Below, piece after piece: positions 1 to 7,900 of a DNA stretch of 12,542 bases. The notes beneath the pieces were generated by a model. It was not told where the DNA came from. It did not search any database and saw only the letters and a program-made list of their open reading frames with translations. A program made the position numbers and the translations under genes. This DNA comes from Hyphomonas sp. UBA5111 (lineage in GTDB: Bacteria > Pseudomonadota > Alphaproteobacteria > Caulobacterales > Hyphomonadaceae). Positions within the stretch are counted from its first letter, which is position 1; each line of letters starts with the position of its first letter. The stretch spans positions 1 to 12,542 of the forward strand of contig DHZF01000091.1 in NCBI GenBank assembly GCA_002414505.1, read 5' to 3'.

Positions 1-18
1 CCGCCTGATCAGGACCGA

Positions 19-609
19 TCAGCCGATCAGCCGTTCCCAGAGCCGGATGACGAGATAGCAACTGCCAGCAAGGCCCAGCGCCGCCAGAATCAGCACGAAT
101 CCGTCGCGCGCTGTCAGGGCCAGACCGAACAAGAGCACTGTCAGCCCCGGCAGGACCGGCCCGAAGGGAATCAGACCGAGTGGAAACGAGACAAGGGCGG
201 CCGCGATGCAGATCAGCGCCACGAGCTGGACAAAGGGCGGCTCGGTCAGGAAAGCGAGTCGCGGCTTCAGGAAGCGGTCGACCTGGCAAACATAAGGATG
301 TGCCTGTTCCACGCCCAGGATCAGCGCCGACCGCGGAAACTCGAAATCCAGAATGCGGCGCGGCACCCATGGATATTTCAGGCCGAATACGATCTGCCCG
401 GCAATCAGCAGGATGATCAGGGCCACAAGCCAGTTTGCACCGGGAATGATGGTCAACGGGCTGATCGAGACAAAGCCCAGAAGCAGGAGCAAGGGTCCGT
501 AGGAACGTCGCCCCACAGCGTCCAGCATGGCGCCGACACTGACCTTCTCGCCGGAGGTCTGCTCACGCAAACTGTCGAGCAAGGATCCGAGATTGTTGAC
601 CTTCGTCAT
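19..609 (-). CDS. exoD: ExoD-family integral membrane protein (exopolysaccharide synthesis protein)
   Basis: The 196-residue protein has the ExoD-family layout. A polar N-terminus of about 35 residues is followed by two hydrophobic segments (about 37-54 and 58-78), a polar middle with a YPWVPRR stretch, and three more hydrophobic segments (about 126-190). It should sit in the inner membrane. ExoD is named for a Sinorhizobium meliloti exopolysaccharide and nodulation phenotype, and its biochemical activity is not established. Two in-frame ATGs are possible, at 615 and 609. I chose 609 because the SD-like GGTGGA (plus 616-621) lies six bases before it but touches the one at 615. The ATG at 609 shares one base with the sdaA stop codon (TGATG), so translation is probably coupled to sdaA. 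The family call is firm; the role here is unknown. Confidence 0.85.
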   Translation of the reverse strand: MTKVNNLGSLLDSLREQTSGEKVSVGAMLDAVGRRSYGPLLLLLGFVSISPLTIIPGANWLVALIILLIAGQIVFGLKYPWVPRRILDFEFPRSALILGVEQAHPYVCQVDRFLKPRLAFLTEPPFVQLVALICIAAALVSFPLGLIPFGPVLPGLTVLLFGLALTARDGFVLILAALGLAGSCYLVIRLWERLIG

Positions 610-1985
610 CAGCATTCCACCACATTGACGGCCAAACCGCCCTGACTGGTTTCCTTGTATTTCGAGGACATGTCGAGCCCGGTCTGCCGCATTGTCTCAA
701 TGACCTGATCGAGGGAGACGTGCGAGTGCCCCGTCGAATGCAGAGCGAGGCGGGCAGCATTGACCGCTTTCACCGCGCCGATGGCATTCCGCTCAATGCA
801 GGGAATCTGGACGAGGCCGCCGACGGGATCGCAGGTCAGGCCCAGATTGTGCTCCATGCCGATCTCGGCAGCATTGGCCACCTGTTGCGGGTTTGCTCCC
901 CAGACCGCCGCGAGCCCTCCCGCCGCCATCGAACACGCCACACCGACTTCACCCTGGCATCCCATTTCCGCGCCCGAAATCGAGGCGCGCTGCTTGTAGA
1001 GAATCCCGATTGCGCCCGCCGTCAGCAGGAATCGCCGTGTGCGCCCCAGCGAATCGTCTGTATCGCTGCAATAGTGGCGGATCACGGAAGGTATAATGCC
1101 GGCGGCGCCGTTTGTCGGCGCGGTGACAACCTGTCCGCCCGAGGCATTCTCCTCATTGACGGCCATGGCGTAGACGTTGAGCCAGTCGAACAATTGCTCG
1201 CGCTCGTTCGACCCGCGATCATTGGCCAGCTTCTCCCAGAGCGCCGCCGCGCGCCGCTTGACCTTCAGCTTGCCCGGCAGGATGCCGCCCTGTGACAAAC
1301 CCCGGTCGATACATTTCATCATGACTTCGGCGATCCGGTCGAGCGCCGCAACGGTCTCGGACCGAGGCCGCAAGGCATCCTCATTGGCCAGAACAAGCTG
1401 TTCGATGGTGAGCGTGTTCTCCGTACACATTGCAATCAGCTCTGCGGCTGATGTGTAGGGATAAGGCACTTCGGCCTGCGTCTGGACCAGATCGTCTTCG
1501 AGTGGCTTTTCCAATTGGCGCTGGGACGCTATGAAGCCGCCGCCCGTCGAGAACCATGTTTCATCCAGAAGCACATCGTCCGACGCGCCATAAGCTCTTA
1601 TCCGCATGCCGTTCGGGTGCAGGCTGGGAATGACATCGTAGGCAAGGATGATGTCCTTGTCCGGATCAAACGCGATCTGATGTTGCCCGGCGAGACTCAG
1701 ATGGCGGGTCTCCCGGATTTCCGCGACGGCTGCGTCCGCCGCATCCGGGTCGAGGGTTTCGGGCGCAAACCCGGCAAGGCCGAGCATGACCGCTTTCGGC
1801 GTTGCGTGCCCCTCCCCGGTCAGCGCCAGCGAGCCCTGCAACTCGACCTCAACGCGGGAAACTTGCGAAGTCTGACCCGCTGCCGTCAGCGTATCCACCA
1901 CCCGCGCCGCGATCCGGATCGGCCCCACTGTGTGGGAGCTGGAGGGGCCGATTCCCACGCGAAAAAGGTCGAGAACTGAGAGCAT
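609..1985 (-). CDS. sdaA: L-serine ammonia-lyase (L-serine dehydratase), single-chain iron-sulfur type
   Basis: The enzyme deaminates L-serine to pyruvate and ammonia in the cytosol, using an oxygen-sensitive [4Fe-4S] cluster. The 458-residue length matches single-chain bacterial SdaA. The N-terminal domain carries [10 protein letters not shown] (13-22), and the catalytic C-terminal domain carries the TAPTNGAAG region (about 298-306). Candidate cluster cysteines are C343 (in [11 protein letters not shown]), C385 (in GLTCDPVGG) and C396 (in QIPCIERNA). The last residue is Cys458, equivalent to the C-terminal cysteine that occupies the active site in the Legionella enzyme. The N-terminus aligns with E. 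coli SdaA, supporting the ATG at 1985, and a weak AGG lies five bases upstream. Its last codons overlap exoD. A perfect 14-base palindrome lies 15 bases upstream of the start. Confidence 0.96.
   Translation of the reverse strand: MLSVLDLFRVGIGPSSSHTVGPIRIAARVVDTLTAAGQTSQVSRVEVELQGSLALTGEGHATPKAVMLGLAGFAPETLDPDAADAAVAEIRETRHLSLAGQHQIAFDPDKDIILAYDVIPSLHPNGMRIRAYGASDDVLLDETWFSTGGGFIASQRQLEKPLEDDLVQTQAEVPYPYTSAAELIAMCTENTLTIEQLVLANEDALRPRSETVAALDRIAEVMMKCIDRGLSQGGILPGKLKVKRRAAALWEKLANDRGSNEREQLFDWLNVYAMAVNEENASGGQVVTAPTNGAAGIIPSVIRHYCSDTDDSLGRTRRFLLTAGAIGILYKQRASISGAEMGCQGEVGVACSMAAGGLAAVWGANPQQVANAAEIGMEHNLGLTCDPVGGLVQIPCIERNAIGAVKAVNAARLALHSTGHSHVSLDQVIETMRQTGLDMSSKYKETSQGGLAVNVVEC
616..621 (-). 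promoter_or_regulatory. SD-like site that decides the exoD start
   Basis: GGTGGA on the minus strand lies inside the last codons of sdaA, six bases before the ATG at 609. The alternative ATG at 615 directly abuts it, which is too close for normal initiation. Confidence 0.4.
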
Positions 1986-2000
1986 ATGAACCTGATTATT

Positions 2001-2014
2001 GTTTCAATTGAAAC
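2001..2014. promoter_or_regulatory. Perfect 14-base palindrome upstream of sdaA, candidate operator
   Basis: GTTTCAATTGAAAC is its own reverse complement. It lies in the gap between the monooxygenase stop and the sdaA start, 15 bases before the sdaA ATG. Size and symmetry suit a dimeric helix-turn-helix regulator. A copy differing at 2 of 14 positions lies upstream of trxA (4944-4957). The regulator is not identifiable from the sequence. Confidence 0.5.
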
Positions 2015-2017
2015 CTC

Positions 2018-2046
2018 TGCATGCCCGGTTCCCCGCAGGCTGACAA
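2018..2046 (-). promoter_or_regulatory. Possible weak sdaA promoter
   Basis: On the minus strand, TTGTCA (2046-2041) is followed after 17 bases by CATGCA (2023-2018). The -35 is good and the -10 poor. The palindrome at 2001-2014 would then fall near the start of transcription. An AATAAT just downstream of the palindrome is an alternative -10, but it would leave almost no leader. sdaA may instead be read through from the monooxygenase gene, since no terminator is visible between them. Confidence 0.2.
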
Positions 2047-2058
2047 GCTGCGCACCGC

Positions 2059-3240
2059 TCAGCCCAGCGTGACGTCATGGCCATAGAGCCAGTCATTCCG
2101 GGAATGAATAAATCCCTTCATCATTCGGCCTGCCATCCACATGGGGCCATAGGTCGACAGCTGGGTGATGGGGTTACTGCGGTGGAACAATTTGGAATTT
2201 TCCCGAGCACCGGCCTGCACCTTGCTGGTGCGCGGCTTGCGCACCGCTTCATATGTCTTGAGCGCGTCTGGCAGGGCTGCACCGGAAGTGATTTCCCGGG
2301 CGAGTACATATCCATCCTCGATCGCCATGACAGCGCCCTGCGCCAGGAAGGGCAACATGGGATGGCACGCGTCTCCAAGCAGCACGGCCCGGCCATCCGA
2401 CCAGCGGGGTAGTTCGTCCCGGTCAAACAGGGCCCAGCGATGCAGCACCGGCGCCAGCTCGATTATGCCTGTCACCGAAGCGTGCCATCCCTTGAAATCT
2501 GCCAGCGCATCCTCGCGCGAGCCTTCCGCTGTCCAGGATTCGAGATGCTTCTCCTTGCGCTCCACCACGCCGACGAAATTTGCGAGACTTCCGCCTCTCA
2601 GCAAGTAGGTCACGGCGTGTCGGCGCGATCCGGTCCACACCGTCGCCGTGGGTGGGGGAGCGTGTGACAGGGCAGAGACGGGCGCAATGCCCCGCCAGGC
2701 CGTCATGCCGGTATATCTCGGTGCTTCTGCCCCCAGCATCTGCGCGCGGACGACAGAATGAATCCCGTCCGCCCCGACAAGAAGGTCGCCTTCGATCGTT
2801 TCACCGCTATCCAGCGTTGCCTGAATGCCTGAGTCATCCTTTTGGTAGGAGATCACTTTCCTGCCGAGGCTGACCGCATCCGGTCGCCGCGCGACAAGCG
2901 CTTCATACAGGGCCTGAATCAGGTCGGCCCGGTGAACATGGAGATAGTCAGCGCCCCAGCGATTGATCGCGGCCTTGCGGAGCGGAATGTCGAACAGGAG
3001 CTTGCCACTGCGGCCCATGCGCATTTCCAGGGCTTTCGGCCGGAATGCATCCTTGAGAATACGGGCCGATACACCGAGCTGGCTGAGCACCTGCATGCCG
3101 TTGGGACTAAGCTGGATGCCCGCGCCGACCTCATCCAGCACGCCGGACTGCTCGAAGACGAAAACGTCATGTCCGAAATGATCGAGCGCCAGAGCGGCAG
3201 TCAGGCCCCCAATGCCTCCGCCTGCTATCAGGACCCGCAT
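2059..3240 (-). CDS. FAD-dependent monooxygenase, salicylate/3-hydroxybenzoate hydroxylase-like
   Basis: This 393-residue protein is a group A flavoprotein monooxygenase that would hydroxylate a substrate using NAD(P)H and O2. The N-terminal Rossmann motif GGGIGG spans 7-12 and is followed by the acidic end of the second strand (VFVFEQ, about 26-31). The DG motif GDLLVGADGIHS lies at about 151-162, and the GD motif LLGDACHPMLPFLAQGA at about 287-303. The C-terminal DWLYGHD resembles salicylate hydroxylase relatives. The substrate cannot be read from the sequence, and no ring-cleavage or catabolic genes are nearby, so an aromatic catabolic role is not supported by context. The start at 3240 has GAGGTG (plus 3246-3251) five bases before it. 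The zinc-finger gene lies 30 bases upstream and is probably cotranscribed. Confidence 0.92.
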   Translation of the reverse strand: MRVLIAGGGIGGLTAALALDHFGHDVFVFEQSGVLDEVGAGIQLSPNGMQVLSQLGVSARILKDAFRPKALEMRMGRSGKLLFDIPLRKAAINRWGADYLHVHRADLIQALYEALVARRPDAVSLGRKVISYQKDDSGIQATLDSGETIEGDLLVGADGIHSVVRAQMLGAEAPRYTGMTAWRGIAPVSALSHAPPPTATVWTGSRRHAVTYLLRGGSLANFVGVVERKEKHLESWTAEGSREDALADFKGWHASVTGIIELAPVLHRWALFDRDELPRWSDGRAVLLGDACHPMLPFLAQGAVMAIEDGYVLAREITSGAALPDALKTYEAVRKPRTSKVQAGARENSKLFHRSNPITQLSTYGPMWMAGRMMKGFIHSRNDWLYGHDVTLG

Positions 3241-3245
3241 TCGGA

Positions 3246-3251
3246 CACCTC
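3246..3251 (-). promoter_or_regulatory. Ribosome binding site of the FAD monooxygenase
   Basis: GAGGTG on the minus strand ends five bases before the ATG at 3240. It supports that start, which leaves exactly the N-terminal FAD-binding strand intact. Confidence 0.6.
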
Positions 3252-3270
3252 ACTCATCATCCTGCGGCGA

Positions 3271-3474
3271 TCATCGCGCCCGCGAAGGATCTTGCTTGCC
3301 GCCGATCAGGACGAATCTGCGGTCGCAATACTTGCATTCGACGAAATCATCATCGCCCATTTCATACCAGACGCGCGGATGTCCCAGCGCGCCGCCGCCG
3401 CCATTGCACGAGACCCTGTGGCTGGTCACCATCGAGATTTCCGGCGGGTCGAACACATCGCGTTTCGTGGACAT
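3271..3474 (-). CDS. Small CHCC zinc-finger protein (zf-CHCC, NDUFS6-like)
   Basis: The 67-residue protein carries C-X8-H-X14-C-X2-C, with Cys23, His32, Cys47 and Cys50 in the contexts RVSCNGGGG, ALGHPRV and ECKYCDRRFVL. This is the alphaproteobacterial zf-CHCC family, related to mitochondrial complex I subunit NDUFS6. A structural or assembly role in respiratory complex I is therefore plausible, but that is inference from the family. The frame is open upstream to a GTG at 3525 and contains ATGs at 3507 and 3489. I chose 3474 because the upstream stretch contains TTG and TTA codons that look foreign to this GC-rich genome, and because the shorter length suits the family. The GTG at 3525 does have an AGGA before it, so the longer form is not excluded. 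The gene is divergent from the ABC ATPase and 30 bases upstream of the monooxygenase. Confidence 0.85.
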   Translation of the reverse strand: MSTKRDVFDPPEISMVTSHRVSCNGGGGALGHPRVWYEMGDDDFVECKYCDRRFVLIGGKQDPSRAR

Positions 3475-3592
3475 GACTTGTAATTCCATCTGCAATTTCG
3501 TCGGCATGGTTGTTACCGGTGCCACATGGTCCTACCTAGATTGCACCGCCCATCGGCGCAAGATCGAATGGACAGAGTGAAAAGGCCCCCGC
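3475..3592. promoter_or_regulatory. Divergent promoter region between the zinc-finger and ABC genes
   Basis: Both genes must be transcribed outward from this 118-base gap. On the plus strand TTGTTA (3510-3515) precedes TACCTA (3533-3538) by 17 bases. On the minus strand TTGCGC (3561-3556) precedes the reverse complement of that same hexamer by 17 bases. Both -10 matches are poor, so only the region, not the exact boxes, is well supported. I see no strong operator repeat here. Confidence 0.35.
3581..3585 (+). promoter_or_regulatory. Ribosome binding site of the ABC ATPase
   Basis: AAAGG lies seven bases before the ATG at 3593 and supports that start. Confidence 0.5.
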
Positions 3593-4546
3593 ATGTCGTC
3601 CAGCAAACCTGCCCCCGACTTCGCCATTGAAGTCAAAGACCTCAACAAAATCTATCGTGCCTCCGGCAAAATGCCTGAAAAGCATGCGCTGAAGGGTCTG
3701 AATCTGGAAATCCCGCGCGGCTCCATCTTCGGCCTGCTCGGGCCGAATGGCGCCGGCAAATCGACCTTCATCAACATCCTGGCAGGCCTTGTGAACAAGA
3801 CGTCCGGCTCGGCCAGTATCTGGGGCCTGGATATCGACGAATACCCCCGTCAGAGCCGCGCCGCGATTGGCGTGGTGAATCAGGAAATCGTCGCGGATCC
3901 GTTCTTCACCCCGCTGGAAATGCTGGAATTGATGGCCGGCTTCTATGGCGTGCCGAAATCGGAGCGCCGGAGCCTCGAAATCCTTACCGCCGTTGGCCTT
4001 GATGACAAGAAAGACGCCTATGTGCGCCAATTGTCCGGCGGCATGAAGCGCCGCCTGATGGTGGCCAAGGCGCTGGTACACAATCCGCCGGTACTGATCC
4101 TTGATGAACCGACCGCAGGCGTGGACGTGGAGTTGCGCCGGTCGCTGTGGACCTATGTGCGCGAGCTGCACGACAATGGCACCACTATCATCCTGACGAC
4201 TCACTATCTGGAAGAAGCCGAAGAGCTGTGTGATTCGATCGCCATCGTGAATCATGGCGAGATCGTCGCCTGCGAACCGACGCCTACCCTGCTCTCGCGC
4301 CTCGACTACAAGACTCTTGTCATCACGCCGAAGGAGCCGCTGACGGCTGTTCCGGCTGCCCTGTCGGACATGGACGCAATCCTCCGCCCCGATGGCGACC
4401 TCGCCATCACATTCCGGACCAGCGAGACCGGAATCGGCCGCGTTCTGGAAGCCGTGCGTTCGAACGGGATCGGCATTGGCGACCTCGTCACCGAAGCGCC
4501 GGACCTTGAAGACGTCTTCATCGCCCTGACTTCGCAGGCCGCATAA
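3593..4546 (+). CDS. ABC-2-type exporter ATP-binding protein, YadG-like
   Basis: The 317-residue protein is the cytoplasmic ATPase of an ABC-2-type exporter. Visible motifs are Walker A GPNGAGKST (50-58), Q-loop Gln97, signature LSGGMKRR (147-154), Walker B VLILDEP (167-173), the AGVD D-loop (175-178) and switch His204. All catalytic residues are intact. The last ~80 residues form the usual C-terminal extension of these ATPases, ending in DLEDVFIALT. The overall type matches E. coli YadG and drug or polysaccharide export ATPases, but the substrate is unknown. It must work with a membrane permease, and none lies in this window: it is flanked by a divergent zinc-finger gene and, past a terminator, by convergent trxA. 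It is the only plus-strand gene here. Confidence 0.93.
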   Translation: MSSSKPAPDFAIEVKDLNKIYRASGKMPEKHALKGLNLEIPRGSIFGLLGPNGAGKSTFINILAGLVNKTSGSASIWGLDIDEYPRQSRAAIGVVNQEIVADPFFTPLEMLELMAGFYGVPKSERRSLEILTAVGLDDKKDAYVRQLSGGMKRRLMVAKALVHNPPVLILDEPTAGVDVELRRSLWTYVRELHDNGTTIILTTHYLEEAEELCDSIAIVNHGEIVACEPTPTLLSRLDYKTLVITPKEPLTAVPAALSDMDAILRPDGDLAITFRTSETGIGRVLEAVRSNGIGIGDLVTEAPDLEDVFIALTSQAA

Positions 4547-4548
4547 AA

Positions 4549-4574
4549 AAACGCCGGCAGAACTGCCGGCGTTT
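4549..4574. terminator. Bidirectional intrinsic terminator between the ABC ATPase gene and trxA
   Basis: A 12-base inverted repeat (AAACGCCGGCAG at 4549-4560 and its exact complement at 4563-4574) surrounds a two-base centre. On the minus strand it is followed by seven T residues, a strong terminator for trxA. On the plus strand it starts two bases after the ABC stop codon and ends in TTTCTT. The two genes converge on it. Confidence 0.92.
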
Positions 4575-4599
4575 CTTCAATGTTTACGGGGCGAAGCGC

Positions 4600-4920
4600 T
4601 TAGACGCTCTGCTTGATCCAATCGGAGATGGCTTGCTTGCTCATCGCGCCGAGATGCGTGGCGGCAACCTTGCCATCCTTGAACATCACCAGCGTTGGCA
4701 GGCCGCGCACGCCATATTTGGACGGGGCCACCGGGTTTTCGTCGACATTGATCTTGGCGACCTTGATCTGGCCGTCGAGTTCCTCGGAGACCGCGTCAAT
4801 ATGGGGGGCCATCTGCTTACAGGGACCACACCACTCGGCCCAGAAATCCACGACCACCGGCACATCGGATCCACCGATTACGCCATCAAAATCATCGTCC
4901 GTAACATTCACCGCAGCCAT
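4600..4920 (-). CDS. trxA: Thioredoxin
   Basis: This is a 106-residue classical thioredoxin, a cytosolic dithiol reductant kept reduced by thioredoxin reductase. The active site WCGPC is at 30-34 and is preceded by the buried Asp25 (VVDFWAEW). The cis-proline loop is RGLPT (72-76), and the C-terminal helix is present. Length matches E. coli TrxA, and there is no signal peptide. The ATG at 4920 has a strong AAGGAG seven bases upstream. The gene follows addA by 61 bases on the same strand, an arrangement common in alphaproteobacteria. A probable promoter overlaps the addA stop codon, so trxA is likely expressed both on its own and by read-through. A degenerate palindrome resembling the one before sdaA lies in its leader region. 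Confidence 0.97.
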   Translation of the reverse strand: MAAVNVTDDDFDGVIGGSDVPVVVDFWAEWCGPCKQMAPHIDAVSEELDGQIKVAKINVDENPVAPSKYGVRGLPTLVMFKDGKVAATHLGAMSKQAISDWIKQSV

Positions 4921-4927
4921 TGCGTGG

Positions 4928-4933
4928 CTCCTT
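4928..4933 (-). promoter_or_regulatory. Strong ribosome binding site of trxA
   Basis: AAGGAG on the minus strand lies seven bases before the ATG at 4920. It fixes the trxA start and suggests high translation. Confidence 0.75.
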
Positions 4934-4943
4934 CATGCTTTCT

Positions 4944-4957
4944 GTTTCAGTTGGAAC
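4944..4957. promoter_or_regulatory. Degenerate copy of the sdaA-upstream palindrome, candidate operator of trxA
   Basis: GTTTCAGTTGGAAC matches the sdaA palindrome (2001-2014) at 12 of 14 positions and keeps five of seven symmetric pairs. It lies 23 bases before the trxA ATG, just downstream of the candidate -10 element, where a bound protein could block transcription. Confidence 0.35.
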
Positions 4958-4985
4958 ATACATAGGAACTCGTTTGGGAAGTCAA
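4957..4985 (-). promoter_or_regulatory. Probable trxA promoter overlapping the addA stop codon
   Basis: On the minus strand TTGACT (4985-4980), five of six bases of the -35 consensus, is followed after 17 bases by TGTATG (4962-4957), which matches the -10 at three of six. TATGTA two bases earlier is an equal -10 match. The -35 contains the addA TGA stop (4984-4982). Confidence 0.4.
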
Positions 4986-7900
4986 ACCGCGCTCTGCGCA
5001 CCCTTTAGAGCTTCTAACAACATCTCTTCCGGCAGAAACATCAGGCGCGGCCCGTCAGTCCAGCAGAGCGCCGTGCGCACAGTCCGGCCCGGATAGGCCC
5101 GTTGCAGGACAGCCCAATAGGCCGCCATCTGGGCGCGATAGGTCTCTGCCACGCCGTCCGGACTGTCGGGGGCGGGCTGGTCGGTCTTGAAGTCGATGAT
5201 CAGCACTTCTTCCTCGGTCACGACCAGCCGGTCGACCCGGCCATTGACGATCAGTCCCTCCGGCAATTCCGGCGCGGAACCGACAATGGCGGCCTCGGCC
5301 CGGCCGCCCGGCTGGAACAGGCGCTGCATGTCAGGCGCATCGAGAATGCCGAAAACGGCCGCTTTCATTTCGCTCCGCGTCGGCTCGTCCAGATCTGGCA
5401 GGCGGGACAGATAGCGGTCGGCGGCGCCTTCGCGCAGATCCGGCGCCAGGGCTGGCAAATATTCCAGCAGCGCATGAATGATCCGGCCCCGGCGCAGACG
5501 TTCCTGGCGGGTCTGACTGAAGGGCGCGAGCACGGGTGTCTTGCGCCCAAGCAGGCTGGACGGCGCCCCGAACCGGCGGCGGCTTTCGGGCATCGGGGGC
5601 GGCATGAACACCCAGTTCGGCAAAACGGCTCTGGCCGATTGTTGGGAGGCCGCAGTCGCGAGCGCTGACGGATTGTTTCCAAACCGGCGCACGCCGCTGT
5701 CATCGGCTTCTCCGGCCAGCCCACTCATCGCGGCTTCGCACAACGCATACCAGCTGCGGTCATGATAGCCGGGAGGCCGGGCGCCATGCCAATGGCCGGC
5801 AATGATGAGCCTGTCCTGCGCGCGCGTCAGCGCCACATAAAGCAACCGGCGAAACTCCTCTTCGGATTTCGCATTGGCCACAGCGCGCTCAAACTCTGCT
5901 GCCGGGACATCGCTGTCCTTGCGGGGCGACCAGATGGGCACGCCGTCGACGACGAACATGGAGGACGACACTGTTTTCGGTCCGGCGGTCGTATCCGGCA
6001 GCACCACGACCGGCGCTTGCAGGCCCTTGGCGCCATGCACGGTCATAACGCGGACCTGCCCTTCCGGCGCGGCGAGGTCGCGCTTGATCTCGACAAGTTT
6101 GGACTCCATCTCCGCAACGAAGGCCTGCAGGGAAGACGGCTCCGTCGCGTCAAAGCCCTGCGCACGAGAGAGTAATGCCTCGACCGGGTCATGCGCTGGC
6201 GTACCGAGCCGCGCATTGATCCTGTCCCAGCCGGTAAGGCCATCCGAGACCGGAACGTCCAGAACATCGGAAAGAAACTCATATGGAGGTTCATGACGAC
6301 TGGAGATCAGACTGCCAAGAAAGGCGGCAGCCTTCTTGACGTCGGGGTCCTGACTTGCCTGAACCCGGGACCACAATGTCTCACCCTTCCCGCGCTTGTT
6401 CGCCAAGGGAAACAGGTAGCGGTCATCATCCACGAGGCCGACAAACGGACCGCGCAAAATTTCCGCCAGCGTCAGGTCTCGCTCGGGCAGAAGCGCAAAC
6501 CGCATCAGATTCAGGCAATCCTGCACCGCGATGTGATCTGTCAGCTTCAACCGGTCCGCGCCAGCAACCGGCAAGCCTGCGGCCTTCAGCGCCGAGATCA
6601 TCGCATCGAACAGGCCGCCCGTACGGCTTCGAACGAGGATCAATATGTCTTCCGGCTTCATCGGGCGGCGTTGCCAGCGCCGGTCCGGCAATTCCTCCCA
6701 GACCGTCTCGCCGCTCTCCACCATATTCTTCAGTCGCTGGGCGAGCCGCGTGGCCAGACGCGCCTTGGGCGAACTGGAGCGCAAGGCATTGACGGGCCGC
6801 GACCAGGCGTCGGCATCCTCATCTTCATCGCGTTCATCAACCGGCCAGAGTTCCACCAGTCCCGGCTGGTTCGCCCGCCGCGCGGTGTGCTTTACACCAT
6901 CCGCCGTCAGCGGTGATTGCGTGCCGGAGGCAATATTGACCGGCGGGGCCGAATTCCAGACTGCGTCCACAAAACCCAGAATTTCCGGCGAGGACCGGAA
7001 GGACATTTCCATCGTCTGGGACAGGACCGCCGGGTCTTTGCGGATATAGTCCTGTTCCTGAGCACGTAGCTGGGCCGGGTCCGCGCCCTGGAAGGAATAG
7101 ATGGATTGCTTCTCGTCTCCCACGACGAACAGGGTACGCGGGTCTTGTTGGCGCTCCGCGCCGACACCTGCAGTGAACTCCTCCGTGAGCGCATTGATCA
7201 GCTCCCACTGTTCGGGGCTCGTATCCTGCGCCTCATCGAGCAGGATATGGCTGATCCCGCCATCCAGCTTGTAAAGCACCCAATCAGACATGCCTGTGCG
7301 TGTGAGCAGGTCCCGCGTCTTGCGGATGAGATCATCAATGTCGAGGGCGCCGCGTCGGCGTTTCTCGTCCTGATACGCGACCAGTGCATCCAGCCCGACT
7401 TCCAGCAGCGCGGAGGTACGCTCCACCGTTTCGGCCAGCTTCAACTTTACCGCCAGGGCCTCCACCCGCGCCATTTCTGACCCGATTTCGTCCTTGGTGG
7501 CAAACAGCGCGACGACATTGGCATCCTTGCCAGCTTCGGCATTGTAAAGCGATTTGTACGGATTGCCCTGAGCGCCGAAGAAGGCCCCCTTGTAGCATTC
7601 CCAACGGCGCGCGGGATCCTCTTCGTAGAGCGCGGCTTCAACGGCATTGGCGGTACGGGTATCGTCCCGCTTGCCGGAAGCCCGCAGGCTGATCAGCGCT
7701 TCGCGCAGCGCGACGACTGGCATTTCCGGGCCCATGGCCAGTTCCAGAATGTCCGCCGGGCTAGCTTCGGGCGCATTCAGGCTTTCAATCAGCGTGGCCC
7801 GCATTTGGACCTGATTGAACGCATGTGCTTCGGCGAAGTCCAGATAGGCGCTCATCTTGAAGCGCATCGCATTCAGCGCGACGTCGGCCCCATCATGTCC

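Noticed and set aside
1..18. Palindrome CCTGATCAGG (4-13) with nearby CTGATCGG repeats after exoD, possibly part of a terminator
   Set aside because: The stem is short, there is no T tract, and the window ends here, so nothing can be concluded.
2070..2077. TGACGTCA palindrome
   Set aside because: It falls in the codons for the conserved C-terminus of the monooxygenase. An eight-base palindrome of this kind is expected by chance many times in a window this size.
3536..4255. Minus-strand open frame of 239 codons opposite the ABC ATPase
   Set aside because: It is a shadow of the ABC gene, whose motifs are all in the plus frame. The His/Gln/Arg-rich translation matches no family I recognise.
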